The position numbers were made by a program, and so were the translations under genes. Positions 40,267 through 49,568 of a stretch of 64,000 nucleotides of DNA are shown here, piece by piece. How positions within the stretch are numbered: the first letter of the stretch is position 1; each line of letters opens with the position of its first letter. The DNA comes from Macrostomum hystrix (Eukaryota > Platyhelminthes > Macrostomidae). The notes below the pieces were generated by a model. That model did no database searches. It had not been told where the DNA came from and saw only the letters and a list, made by a program, of their open reading frames with translations. The stretch is taken from contig CATNEN010000007.1 of assembly GCA_950097015.1 (NCBI GenBank), positions 11,161,001-11,225,000 of the forward strand. The letters are read 5' to 3'.

Positions 40267-41409
40267 TTAGGCCAATTTTACAAAGTCCTTGTGCACCCAC
40301 AGCACGTCGATGTTGTCCCACTGGCTAACCTGCGCCATGTCCAGAGCCTGCAGTCCCGGTGCGCGACCCGCCTTGTAGCCCCGCTTCGTGAAGAAGTCCA
40401 CTACTGTGGCGGGGTCACCGCGGGACATGAACGGCTTCGACCACTCCATCTGTACCGCCACTACAAGCCGCAGGTCGAACAGGTTGCCCGAGGTGCGCAG
40501 AAAGTCCGTCTCACCGCCCTGAATGTCCATCTTCATGACGACGTGCTTGGTGCGGACAAGGCTGGACAGTCTCTCACTGCGCATGGGCATGATGGGCACC
40601 GTGTCCGGCAGTTGGGCGTCCAGCTTGCCGGCACCGCCGACGTTGCAGTCGGACAGGAAGCTCAGGTACTTGAGCTGCTGGGTGGTGGTGATGAAGTTCC
40701 ACACGAGGCTGGTTCCGCCCAGACCTGAAGCGTTGAGGCTGAGGTGCAGACGCAACAGGTTGCGGATATTTGCATCCAGAGCAACCACAGGCAGGCCGAC
40801 CTTTGCAGCCTGGATGCTGTACACACCGATGTTGCTGCCGATGTCCATGAAGGTCGTATCGGGCACCTTGAGAGCGAGGCGCAGGATGGAGTGCACAAGT
40901 CCAGCTTCCCAAGTCTTTCCGCTCCTGATGGCATTGCTGATGTAGTCGTTTCCCTTGTAAGCAAAGATCCGCAAAGAAGCTCGATTCATGTCCACAAGCT
41001 CGAGAACCTCGGCACTCCGTCTTGTGATGTCCAGCAGCTGCTCCGGAAACGGAGTCTTCACAGCGCACAGCGGGTAGCCGTCCTGGTACCGCTTGTAGGC
41101 CTCCGAGTCTCGGCACAGCTTGTTTCGCAGCACCGTGTTGAGAAAGTCCACTCGACGAAACTCCTGGTACATTGGGCACTGAACCTCCACCGGGTCCACC
41201 GGCTCTGTGGATCTGAGGCTGTCGGCGACCAGCTTGTTGAGCAGCTTCTCATCATCATCTCTTTGCTGCGCCTTGGCTCCTTTAAAGAGGCTGTCTGCAA
41301 TCTTCTCGTGACCGCCACTGATTCCCGCGAGCACGTAGATGAGAAGGCAGAGCAGGACTCCAGCAAAGAACGCGAGCATGCGGTGCGAGCACAGCTCCCT
41401 GACTGCCAT
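40267..41409 (-). CDS. FkbM-type methyltransferase, copy B (type II membrane protein)
   Basis: 380 residues, one exon, the same length as copy A at 26132 with no indels. The signal anchor (residues about 11-29) and both methyltransferase motifs (DIGSNIGVYSI, MKMDIQGGE) are the same. Outside one window I count only a handful of base differences (for example alanine for valine in CAVKTP). Within 40879-41011 (133 bp; copy A 26744-26876) only about half the residues agree, yet IFAYKGND is kept in both. The last four residues also differ (VKLA against LEVV) and similarity ends at the ATG and near the stop, so flanks are unrelated. Substrate unknown. The window could set substrate choice, but that is conjecture. 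Confidence 0.85.
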   Translation of the reverse strand: MAVRELCSHRMLAFFAGVLLCLLIYVLAGISGGHEKIADSLFKGAKAQQRDDDEKLLNKLVADSLRSTEPVDPVEVQCPMYQEFRRVDFLNTVLRNKLCRDSEAYKRYQDGYPLCAVKTPFPEQLLDITRRSAEVLELVDMNRASLRIFAYKGNDYISNAIRSGKTWEAGLVHSILRLALKVPDTTFMDIGSNIGVYSIQAAKVGLPVVALDANIRNLLRLHLSLNASGLGGTSLVWNFITTTQQLKYLSFLSDCNVGGAGKLDAQLPDTVPIMPMRSERLSSLVRTKHVVMKMDIQGGETDFLRTSGNLFDLRLVVAVQMEWSKPFMSRGDPATVVDFFTKRGYKAGRAPGLQALDMAQVSQWDNIDVLWVHKDFVKLA

Positions 41410-42415
41410 TGCGGAATTTCAGCTGTTGAGTTTCACTCGAACAATCGTCAGCCTGAGGGAGAAAGTGACAGGTCCACGATCGTGTTTTATTAGGCTTCAC
41501 GCAAGGTGTGACTGGACTATTGATAAGCAATGCTGAGTGTCTTCTGTTATCTACGGCTCAGATAAAGTCAGATGTTTTCTGACATGTTAGCTCGTACCTG
41601 CACTTTCTGACGATATATGAAGTGATAGTGCAAATTTAAACCAGATGCCTTAGTCAAAGAGTATTGAGGTCGCCTAGTATAGAGTGCCAATAAGGACGAA
41701 AATCTGAATCTGATTTCCACCCACCCCCTCCGGTCACCAAGCTTTTTAGTCTAACGCACAAGTTGTGAGTAGGGAGTTCAGGGATTTAAATTTGCGTACT
41801 TCACGCAAAGTCTGAACGAATTTTAAGAAACTGTCTCGATCTCACGCAAGGCGTAAAGTTGTATCGTAAGACCGACCTTACAATAGAATGATAGAACTTA
41901 CTCAAGTTTGGAGAAATATTCCCAGGGCTTCCGCTTTTCTAAATGCCAAGTGATGAGTGATTTAGATTGTCTCACCTGGCTGGAGCAGAACTTGGCGACA
42001 GAATGCGGGAATCGAGCAAGGCTTGGCAGAACCCACCCTCAGCTGGGCCTGTACACTGTGCTTTTATACGCTTCCCGTCTCACCTTCTCTCCCCGCTCTA
42101 TGCAACACCCCTCTCCTTCCGTGCGCAGTTTTTCATGCATTCATTTTGTCTACAGGAAACAACGGATTCACACAAGCTCTGGGCGGCTGGCATTCATTGG
42201 ATAGCCCACAAACCAGGGAATATCTTGGTCTGTGGAATAGCCTCAGGCATGAAGCTCTGAACCCGCCAAACCCCCGCAATTTTTTTCGCAATTTCGAAAA
42301 GTTTTTTGTTGATAGATATTGATGTTTTCTACAAGTCAAGCAACATTTCGCTAAAATTAAAAAAAGTTTTCTGCATTACAACTTTCTAAGTGCACAATTT
42401 TTGTGAATTTAACAA
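41410..42415. other. spacer, nothing recognised
   Basis: About 1 kb. Short open frames here carry no conserved motif. Confidence 0.3.
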
Positions 42416-43114
42416 CTAGGCCACTCTTCCTGAGTACTCAATTCTTGGATACGTATTTGGAGCAGGGGCTCCGCACCTGATGTACCTGGGCTGCCCTGTC
42501 GGCCGCCGCACTGCAGGGGCTGCTGCACCGGCCTCCTGACGTCGGAGCCGTAGCACAGACGCATCGTTGGCCTCCATGACGCTCGCTTGGGCCTCCGCCG
42601 CTTCCATGGCCCGGGCCGCCCGCACCGCCTGCTCCAGGTCCACGTTGTCGATGGCTAGCAGCTTTCGACGGAGCTGGTTGGAGCTGCAGCAGGCAATCAC
42701 CTGATCACGGATCAGAGACTCTCGCAGGTCTCCGAAGGCGCAGCAGTCGGCGGCGTCCTTGAGGCGCTGGAGCCAGTCGTCTATGGGCTCACCGGGGCGC
42801 TGAGTGCAGAGCCTGAACTGGTAGCGGGTGAACGGCAGATTCCGCTTGCCGTCGAAGTGCTGATTGAGCGCGGCAACGAGTGTGTCGACGTCCTTGTCCG
42901 CCGCCTCGTTGGTGAGGCCGGCCGCGATCACTTGCAGGTCCTCGCCGGCGGTGTACAGTAGCAGCTGGCGCAGCCGCTTCTTATCGTCGATGCCTGCGGC
43001 GACCGTGAACAGCTGGAACTGGGCGAGCCATTTCTTCCATTTTGTTTGGGCTGTGCTAGGGTCCGTGCGCAAGTCCAGTGCGGGTGGGCGTTGAATACTG
43101 ACTTGCGACGCCAT
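42416..43114 (-). CDS. Gag-like protein of a truncated LTR retrotransposon
   Basis: 232 codons from the ATG at 43114. The protein has a capsid-type Gag region (WKKWLAQFQLFTVAAGIDDK, QLLLYTAGEDLQVI, YQFRLCTQRPGEPIDDWLQR, ESLIRDQVIACCSSNQLRR) as in Gypsy Gags that use host-derived proteins. The expected CCHC knuckle is decayed: only YIRCGAPAPNTYP is left, without the first cysteine or the final one. No pol follows, so the element is truncated or the ORF has been left as a solitary gag. A probable LTR lies directly upstream at 43115-43314. Domestication is possible but nothing here requires it. Confidence 0.72.
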   Translation of the reverse strand: MASQVSIQRPPALDLRTDPSTAQTKWKKWLAQFQLFTVAAGIDDKKRLRQLLLYTAGEDLQVIAAGLTNEAADKDVDTLVAALNQHFDGKRNLPFTRYQFRLCTQRPGEPIDDWLQRLKDAADCCAFGDLRESLIRDQVIACCSSNQLRRKLLAIDNVDLEQAVRAARAMEAAEAQASVMEANDASVLRLRRQEAGAAAPAVRRPTGQPRYIRCGAPAPNTYPRIEYSGRVA

Positions 43115-43314
43115 TGTAGTGCAGTTGAGTGAGTAAGGAACGTGGCCTCTTGGGCCGTATATTTGAGTTCTTAAATAGTCGCAGCCACAGTGGCTACAGA
43201 CGTGCAGCCCAGTCATGAGCGCATTACGCAACACAAAGTACACGCCAAGAGCATTGCACGTTGACAATGACGCTATGCCAGTGTGGGAGGGAGAGGGCAA
43301 CGCAGTTCACTACA
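43115..43314 (-). repeat. probable 5' LTR of the truncated element
   Basis: About 200 bp on the minus strand, beginning TGTAGTG and ending CACTACA (7-bp inverted ends of the TG...CA type), with a TATA-like CTATTTAAG inside. It abuts the Gag ATG. No second copy is found in the window, so the assignment is tentative. Confidence 0.5.
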
Positions 43315-43622
43315 CATTCCATATGGCATTGGGAAGCACAGGGTGTTAGATTTGCATTCCATATGGCATTGGGAAGCACAGGGTGTTAGATTTGCATTCC
43401 ATATGGCATTGGGAAGCACAGGGTGTTAGATTTGCATTCCATGTGGCATTGGGAAGCACAGGGTGTTAGATTTGCATTCCATGTGGCATTGGGAAGCACA
43501 GGGTGTTAGATTTGCATTCCATATGGCATTGGGAAGCACAGGGTGTTAGATTTGCATTCCATATGGCATTGGGAAGCACAGGGTATCAGGTTTGCATTCC
43601 ATATGGCATTGGGAAGCACATT
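43315..43622 (+). repeat. 40-bp minisatellite
   Basis: Between seven and eight copies of a 40-bp unit with CATTCCATATGGCATTGGGA and AGCACAGGGTGTTAGATTTG, abutting the probable LTR. The last units carry CAGGGTATCAGG. Confidence 0.93.
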
Positions 43623-43944
43623 CCGTTGCTACGCAGAAACATGAAAGCGTCAAGGTGCTCGCAGAGACTTTCTGGATTTGGTGCAAGCAAGCTTAGAGTG
43701 ACGTTTTAAATCCACAACATTAAATCTAGGAAAGTCGACCCTATAGGCCCCATTTACTCATAGGATTAAGAGGATTAATATGCAATTCATAGGGATCATC
43801 ATAGGAATCCACAGCAATTTTGATTGGAGCACAGATCATACCCTAGCTACACATAAGCAATAATTTCTATCTCCGTTCACCGAAAAAGTAGAGCTAATCA
43901 TGCAAATCCTTTTCGTGGCGGATTTTTTGCGAGATTGCTGATCC

Positions 43945-45015
43945 GGCATTCTGTGGATATTCTATCCTCAGTGAGGCAGTGTGGCTGATCCGGCAGTCTG
44001 TGGATATTCTATCCTCAGTGAGGCAGTGTGGCTGATCCGGCATTCTGTGGATATTCTATCCATAGTGAGGCAGTGTGGCTGATCCGGCATTCTGTGGATA
44101 TTCTATCCATAGTGAGGCAGTGTGGCTGACCCGGCAGTCTGTGGATATTCTATCCTCAGTGAGGCAGTGTGGCTGATCCGGCATTCTGTGGATATTCTAT
44201 CCATAGTGAGGCAGTGTGGCTGACCCGGCAGTCTGTGGATATTCTATCCTCAGTGAGGCAGTGTGGCTGATCCGGCATTCTGTGGATATTCTATCCATAG
44301 TGAGGCAGTGTGGCTGATCCGGCATTCTGTGGATATTCTATCCATAGTGAGGCAGTGTGGCTGATCCGGCAGTCTGTGGATATTCTATCCATAGTGAGGC
44401 AGTGTGGCTGATCCGGCATTCTGTGGATATTCTATCCATAGTGAGGCAGTGTGGCTGACCCGGCAGTCTGTGGATATTCTATCCTCAGTGAGGCAGTGTG
44501 GCTGATCCGGCAGTCTGTGGATATTCTATCCATAGTGAGGCAGTGTGGCTGATCCGGCATTCTGTGGATATTCTATCCATAGTGAGGCATTGTGGCTGAT
44601 CCGACATTCTGTGGATATTCTATCCTCAGTGAGGCAGTGTGGCTGCTCAGGCATTCTGTGGATATTCTATCCATAGTGAGGCAGTGTGGCTGATCCGGCA
44701 GTCTGTGGATATTCTATCCATAGTGAGGCAGTGTGGCTGATCCGGCATTCTGTGGATATTCTATCCATAGTGAGGCAGTGTGGCTGACCCGGCAGTCTGT
44801 GGATATTCTATCCTCAGTGAGGCAGTGTGGCTGATCCGGCAGTCTGTGGATATTCTATCCATAGTGAGGCAGTGTGGCTGATCCGGCATTCTGTGGATAT
44901 TCTATCCATAGTGAGGCATTGTGGCTGATCCGGCATTCTGTGGATATTCTATCCATAGTGAGGCAGTGTGGCTAATCCGGCATTCTGTGGATATTCTATC
45001 CTCAGTGAGGCAGTG
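43945..45015 (+). repeat. 47-bp satellite
   Basis: About 23 copies of a 47-bp unit with GGCTGATCCGGCATTCTGTG, GATATTCTATCCATAGTGAG and GCAGTGT. Two alternating forms (ATTCTG/CCATAG against AGTCTG/CCTCAG) recur in repeated order, an indication of higher-order duplication. Confidence 0.94.
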
Positions 45016-46006
45016 TAGATACGTTTTTGTATTTAAGTTTTATAAAAATATTCATAAAATCTAAAAAGTTTAAATTACGCGAAAAAAATATTCATTTGTT
45101 TTACTTTTCACCGTACCAATAGTAGTGTAGTAGTCATTTCTTTGTTTTAAATGCATACGCATACTGTATGATTATTCTTTTGTAAAAATTGATGATTTAA
45201 ACAAACGCTAATTTGCCTGTGTATATATAGCCGCAACTTGTAGAGAGAAAAATAAAGGTTCATCAACGACGAAAGCGCTTGCATTCAGTGGTTTAAGAGT
45301 CAGAATCAGAAGTGTGTTCAAGATATAAAAAGAGTGCGGTGTGAAAGGAGTATATTGTGTTGTTCATTTTAAAAGAGAGGAGAATATTGAGGAATATATA
45401 TTCTCATATATTCAGCTAAACGGACTTTTTTGACGATTTGCAGATCTATGGCTGTCTTCATTTTGATTGTCCATCTTCTCATATTGATTGTCAAAACCAA
45501 TACCATTTGAATCTTTAAATATTAGGCGTTAAAAAAAGAAGTGAATTTGCTGCTACACCTGCAATAGTTAATTGAAGCCGCTTTCCCTGCACAAAACGCG
45601 CCTATGTCCAATGGCATTTTAAGCATGTGTGAATTCGATTCTTAGATAGCTTTGAGACGATCAGATCTGAGTCTGAGTGGGCGAACAAAAGGCAGGAAGA
45701 AATGTCGGAGGGTTGCCGCATGTGTTAACCACTCATCTACATCTCCTTAAGTCCAAACCCTCCAAACATATATATGTGCTTGTCGGATCAGTATTCAGGG
45801 ATAAATGTTCCCATTTTTGCCAAACTCTAATTATGCTGATTTGTTAATTACGCCCGGTGTTGTGGGTAGCAGCGCGACTGTCTATGGGCCTGGGGGCTAG
45901 TAAAAATAAATCGAATCTGTTTGGAAAGTAAAACGGGGAGTTTTGGTGCGTTTTTTGTCTCAAAAGGTCTACTTGGTGTGCTGCTTTAGCGGCCTGTGCA
46001 AATTCA
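45016..46006. promoter_or_regulatory. AT-rich spacer with a TATA-like site
   Basis: Near 45222-45260 the sequence GTGTATATATAGCCGC is followed by GAGAGAAAAATAAAGG. It looks like a TATA box and polyadenylation-like signal close together, as in LTRs, but no partner LTR was found. A start for the gene at 46007 could also lie here. Nothing else recognised. Confidence 0.25.
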
Positions 46007-48173
46007 ATGGAGATTGACGATAGTGACACCACTGTGCAGGAGAGCAAGCCGTCCGTGCTAGTGCAGCAGATTAAGAAGCGGCTGCAGCAGCCAGCCAATG
46101 CCGGCCAGGTCGATACCGGCGAGTACAGTGACAGCAAGGCCAGTGACAGCAAGGTCGGTGTCGGAAAGGCCAGAGCTGGCCGGGCCGGTGCCGGCAAGTC
46201 CATCGTCGGTCGTGCCAGTACCAGCCTGACAGCGACCGCCACGGTTTCAACTCAAATTGAACAACCAAAGCTTTTCGCAAGTGGAAGCACCGCGCACTCG
46301 CTCCCTAGCTTTCCCAATCTGGGCCCTCTGGTCCGGCTCCAAACGGACGTCCGACTGTCGACGGCGGGACTGAGGAATTTCGTCAACTCGGACACTAATT
46401 TCTATCCGTTCGAGTGAGCTGGCCAAATGTTCTTGCCTTTCGTTTGCTAACTCAGCTAACTCAGCCCCACTACAGCTGTCTTGTACCTGGCCCAATCACA
46501 ATCGATGGAGACCGCTGACAGATCAGACTGCTAGTAGCTTGTCCGTAGCTTGTCGTAGCTTGTCCGTAGCTTGTCCGTAGCTTGTCGTAGCTTGTCCGTA
46601 GCTTGTCCGTAGCTTGTCCGTAGCTTGTCCGTAGCTTGTCCGTAGCTTGTCCGCAGCTTGTCCGTAGCTTGTCCGTAGCTTGTCAGTTGGCAGAGAGGAG
46701 TAACTTTGCATCCCTCATTCTGCTGACCGCCTACGAGCATAAAAACGCAATGCTTTGTCGCCTTGGAATTAATTGGGATTTCTCGAAAACGCATCTCGGG
46801 TGCAAATTGTTTGAAAAAATGTTAATTAAACCATTTGGCTTTGTTTCAGAGTCTTCGTCACATTCAAGCCACCCAAGCCTAGCGACTTCATGTGGAACTT
46901 TAAGCACGACTTCTACCTATCCATCATGTATAGCCAGGTGAACAGGTTCTTCTTCCCCTTCAATAGGCAGAACTCGCAACTGTTCATCATAATCGACATT
47001 GACAGCACAAGCGAGCCTCTGTGCCTTAACATCCCATCACGGACCATGCTTAGAAACGTCAGCGACGCTCTGATTGACCATGAGGAGATGGGCGTCAAGC
47101 TGTTCGATGACTGTCTCATGATAGCCGTCAGCGCATACAAAGATTACGCTGCCTTCTTCAGTAAGTCTATGCTCAAAGAATTTAGATACTGATAACGCAG
47201 TGCATGATTTTGCTGTTCTGCGACCTCCGCATGCTGCAGCCTCTCCCCATGCTGCTTCTTTGACGTCTGATGATGCTGTTGAGTACCGGGAGTAAGAACT
47301 CAGTAACAACTTGTGTCCTTAACCGTACAAAGACCACTCTATTTTTCCCCAGGGTATTTCAAATACTCACTGCCTACTTCACGATAGTTCCCAAAATCGA
47401 TAGAATGACCGATTTTCGTGAATATCCCCCTTATGGACAAAAATTTCCGCATAAGATGAGCTAACTTTCAAAGCCGTCTGACATCAGCATCGTTCAGATA
47501 TTCAGCGCTTCCTATCGAATACCCTAGTGACGAGGACAACTAATATTGTCACACACAGACATTGATGTTCTGACCATAGACTACGATCTGCTCATTCGTT
47601 TTTCAGTGTGTTAGCGTAAAAGTAAGCAAAAGTACTAATACACAAGTACGCAAACCGATTAAAGTACTCAAAAAGCTTCTTGAGGTCAGCCACCTCGATT
47701 GGCTCGAATCGCTTCACACTTCTGCATGAAGCTTGAAAGTCACGGACTTTCATGCGAAGCATGCGATTCGCGCTGTCAATCTAGACAACAAGACGATTGT
47801 GTATTTTGAGGTCTACTGAATATAAACAAATTGGTGTCAACTAGAGAAAACTTGAAAAACTTCGTTATATTCTATTCTATTCAATTATACTCTATTATAT
47901 TCAATTATACTGTATTCTATTCTACTCTATTATATTATATTATACTCTATTCTATTATATTCTATTCTACTCTACTCTATTCTATTCTAGTAGTCCTTGA
48001 TTCGTGTGAGAGATAGTTAATTTGTTTCGCCTTGGACTTATTATAATACAAGCCGTTATCCAATGCGGCCCCACCGTCCCCATTCAGGACTGAGCTCTAA
48101 GCCGAAAAAATGCCCGGAGAGCTACAAGAACTTCTGCTACGTGCCTCCTGTGTGGACTAACAAGCTGGAGTGA
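46007..48173 (+). CDS. three-exon gene, unrecognised product
   Basis: Exons 46007-46413, 46850-47160 and 48088-48173. Introns are GT-AG (donors GTGAGC and GTAAGT, acceptors TTTCAG and ATTCAG) and phases 2 and 1 fit, giving 267 residues. Exon 1 is low-complexity: an acidic start (MEIDDSDTTVQE), then Ser/Lys/Ala/Gly-rich repeats (SDSKASDSKVGVGK, KARAGRAGAGKS). Exon 2 is globular-looking, with FKPPKPSDFMWNFKHDFYLS, FFPFNRQNSQLFIIIDIDS and HEEMGVKLFDDCLMIAVSAY. Exon 3 ends KKCPESYKNFCYVPPVWTNK. I do not recognise the family. The consistent phases across three exons support a real gene. The first exon may start elsewhere. Confidence 0.6.
46531..46688 (+). repeat. 10/11-bp minisatellite in intron 1
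   Basis: About 14 copies of TAGCTTGTCCG (11 bp) with TAGCTTGTCG variants, inside the intron 46414-46849. Confidence 0.9.
47370..47555. repeat. dispersed repeat, copy 1
   Basis: Lies in intron 2 of the unrecognised gene. It matches 57715-57895 over about 180 bp: ACTTCACGATAGTTCCCAAA, GAATGACCGATTTTCGTGAA, CTAACTTTCAAAGCCGT and GAGATATTCAGCG-like blocks occur in the same order and strand. Identity of the element is unknown. Confidence 0.7.
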
Positions 48174-49561
48174 GCGGAAATTTGAACAGAACCGACTGAA
48201 TTCTGCAGTGCCCATGCCATTCCATTGACAAAGCTCAGCACTTGTCTACATCTAGACTTTAAATCGCTGCAAATTGATTGATAACATTCTGCAGAAAATC
48301 TCCTAATACGGCAGTAAAAAATTCACCTCGATATTCCAGTTTTCCTGTTTGTGAACGCATCTAAAAAATAAACAGATACGTTCAAACTTTGATCAGTCGC
48401 AGGCGTTTCCATTTATGAATTCCAAAATAGCTCAGCGAAGATGAAGCACGAGCAACGACTAGATCCACCAAGGTCAAAGTGAATTACGAATAATTTATAT
48501 TACTTGTCGCGATCTAAGGTTCTGAACATTTTTAAGAATCCAACGATAAAAATATTGAATTGAAACGATTGGAGTTGAAATAAACAACTGACCAAATGCA
48601 AAGTGGTGCCAGTAGTTTCTAGAAGCAGGAAAGCGTTTTTCCGGAAATTGCAATACGAAAGACAATTTAAAACAAACGTTACTGCATGAAATCCAAAAAA
48701 ACAGTTAGACAGCTCCAATGACCTCTGAAAGCAATTCATAAAGCACATTAATTTAACATTGCTTCTTTAAGATTGGATAAATTTTGCAGCAAATTGCAGT
48801 TTTCGTTTTCGCTTTCATTTTTTGAATTATTTAAGCATCGCTCAAATCGCTGTCAATTAATTTAAATTAGAGCACCTTGAATTATTGGATAGTAAGGTGT
48901 GTGCGATTTTCTGTTTTTTTGTTTCTCTAATTTTAAGTCATATATTTGATATTTATTCTGCGTAATTTATATAGGATTATTCGCAAATTTCTCTATTTTA
49001 TTATAATGATAATGATAATAATATTATGATAAGATGATTATGATGATTATGAAGTTATGATAATGTTGGTAACGAAAATGCAAGTGCACTATTATATGTG
49101 TTTAAGTCACGACATGTAACTTAAAGGTCTCCATATCGTGCCTCTTGATATCAGTTTCAACCCTAATTTTGCAATTATATGGTGCTTATCCATATGGTGC
49201 TTTTAATAATTTGCAAAGCATTTAAAGCATCCTGTTTACACTGTCTACATTTACACTTTTAAATCCAAGCCTGAACTGGACCCTCATAATTCCCATGAAA
49301 TTAGTTATAATATAACTAATAATGATGGAGCAAACCATTTTAGTTCTAAAATATGTTTACCATATTATTTAAAAAGTGTATCCATGGATCAAATTTTATA
49401 GGCCTAATGATAAAGAAATGCAGAACAAGTTTGCACAATTACACGATATTCTATGCATTTTTTCTAGAACCTTAGCTAAAACTGTACCTAAGAAAGTTGC
49501 TAAACCTAATATGTGTACATTTTTAGCAGTTGTTTATAATAAGCTTTTATTACAATTTCAG
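48174..49561. other. AT-rich spacer
   Basis: Contains GATAAT-type microsatellite sequence at 48995-49070. An upstream exon of the next gene could be hidden here but none can be assigned. Confidence 0.3.
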
Positions 49562-49568
49562 CATTTCA

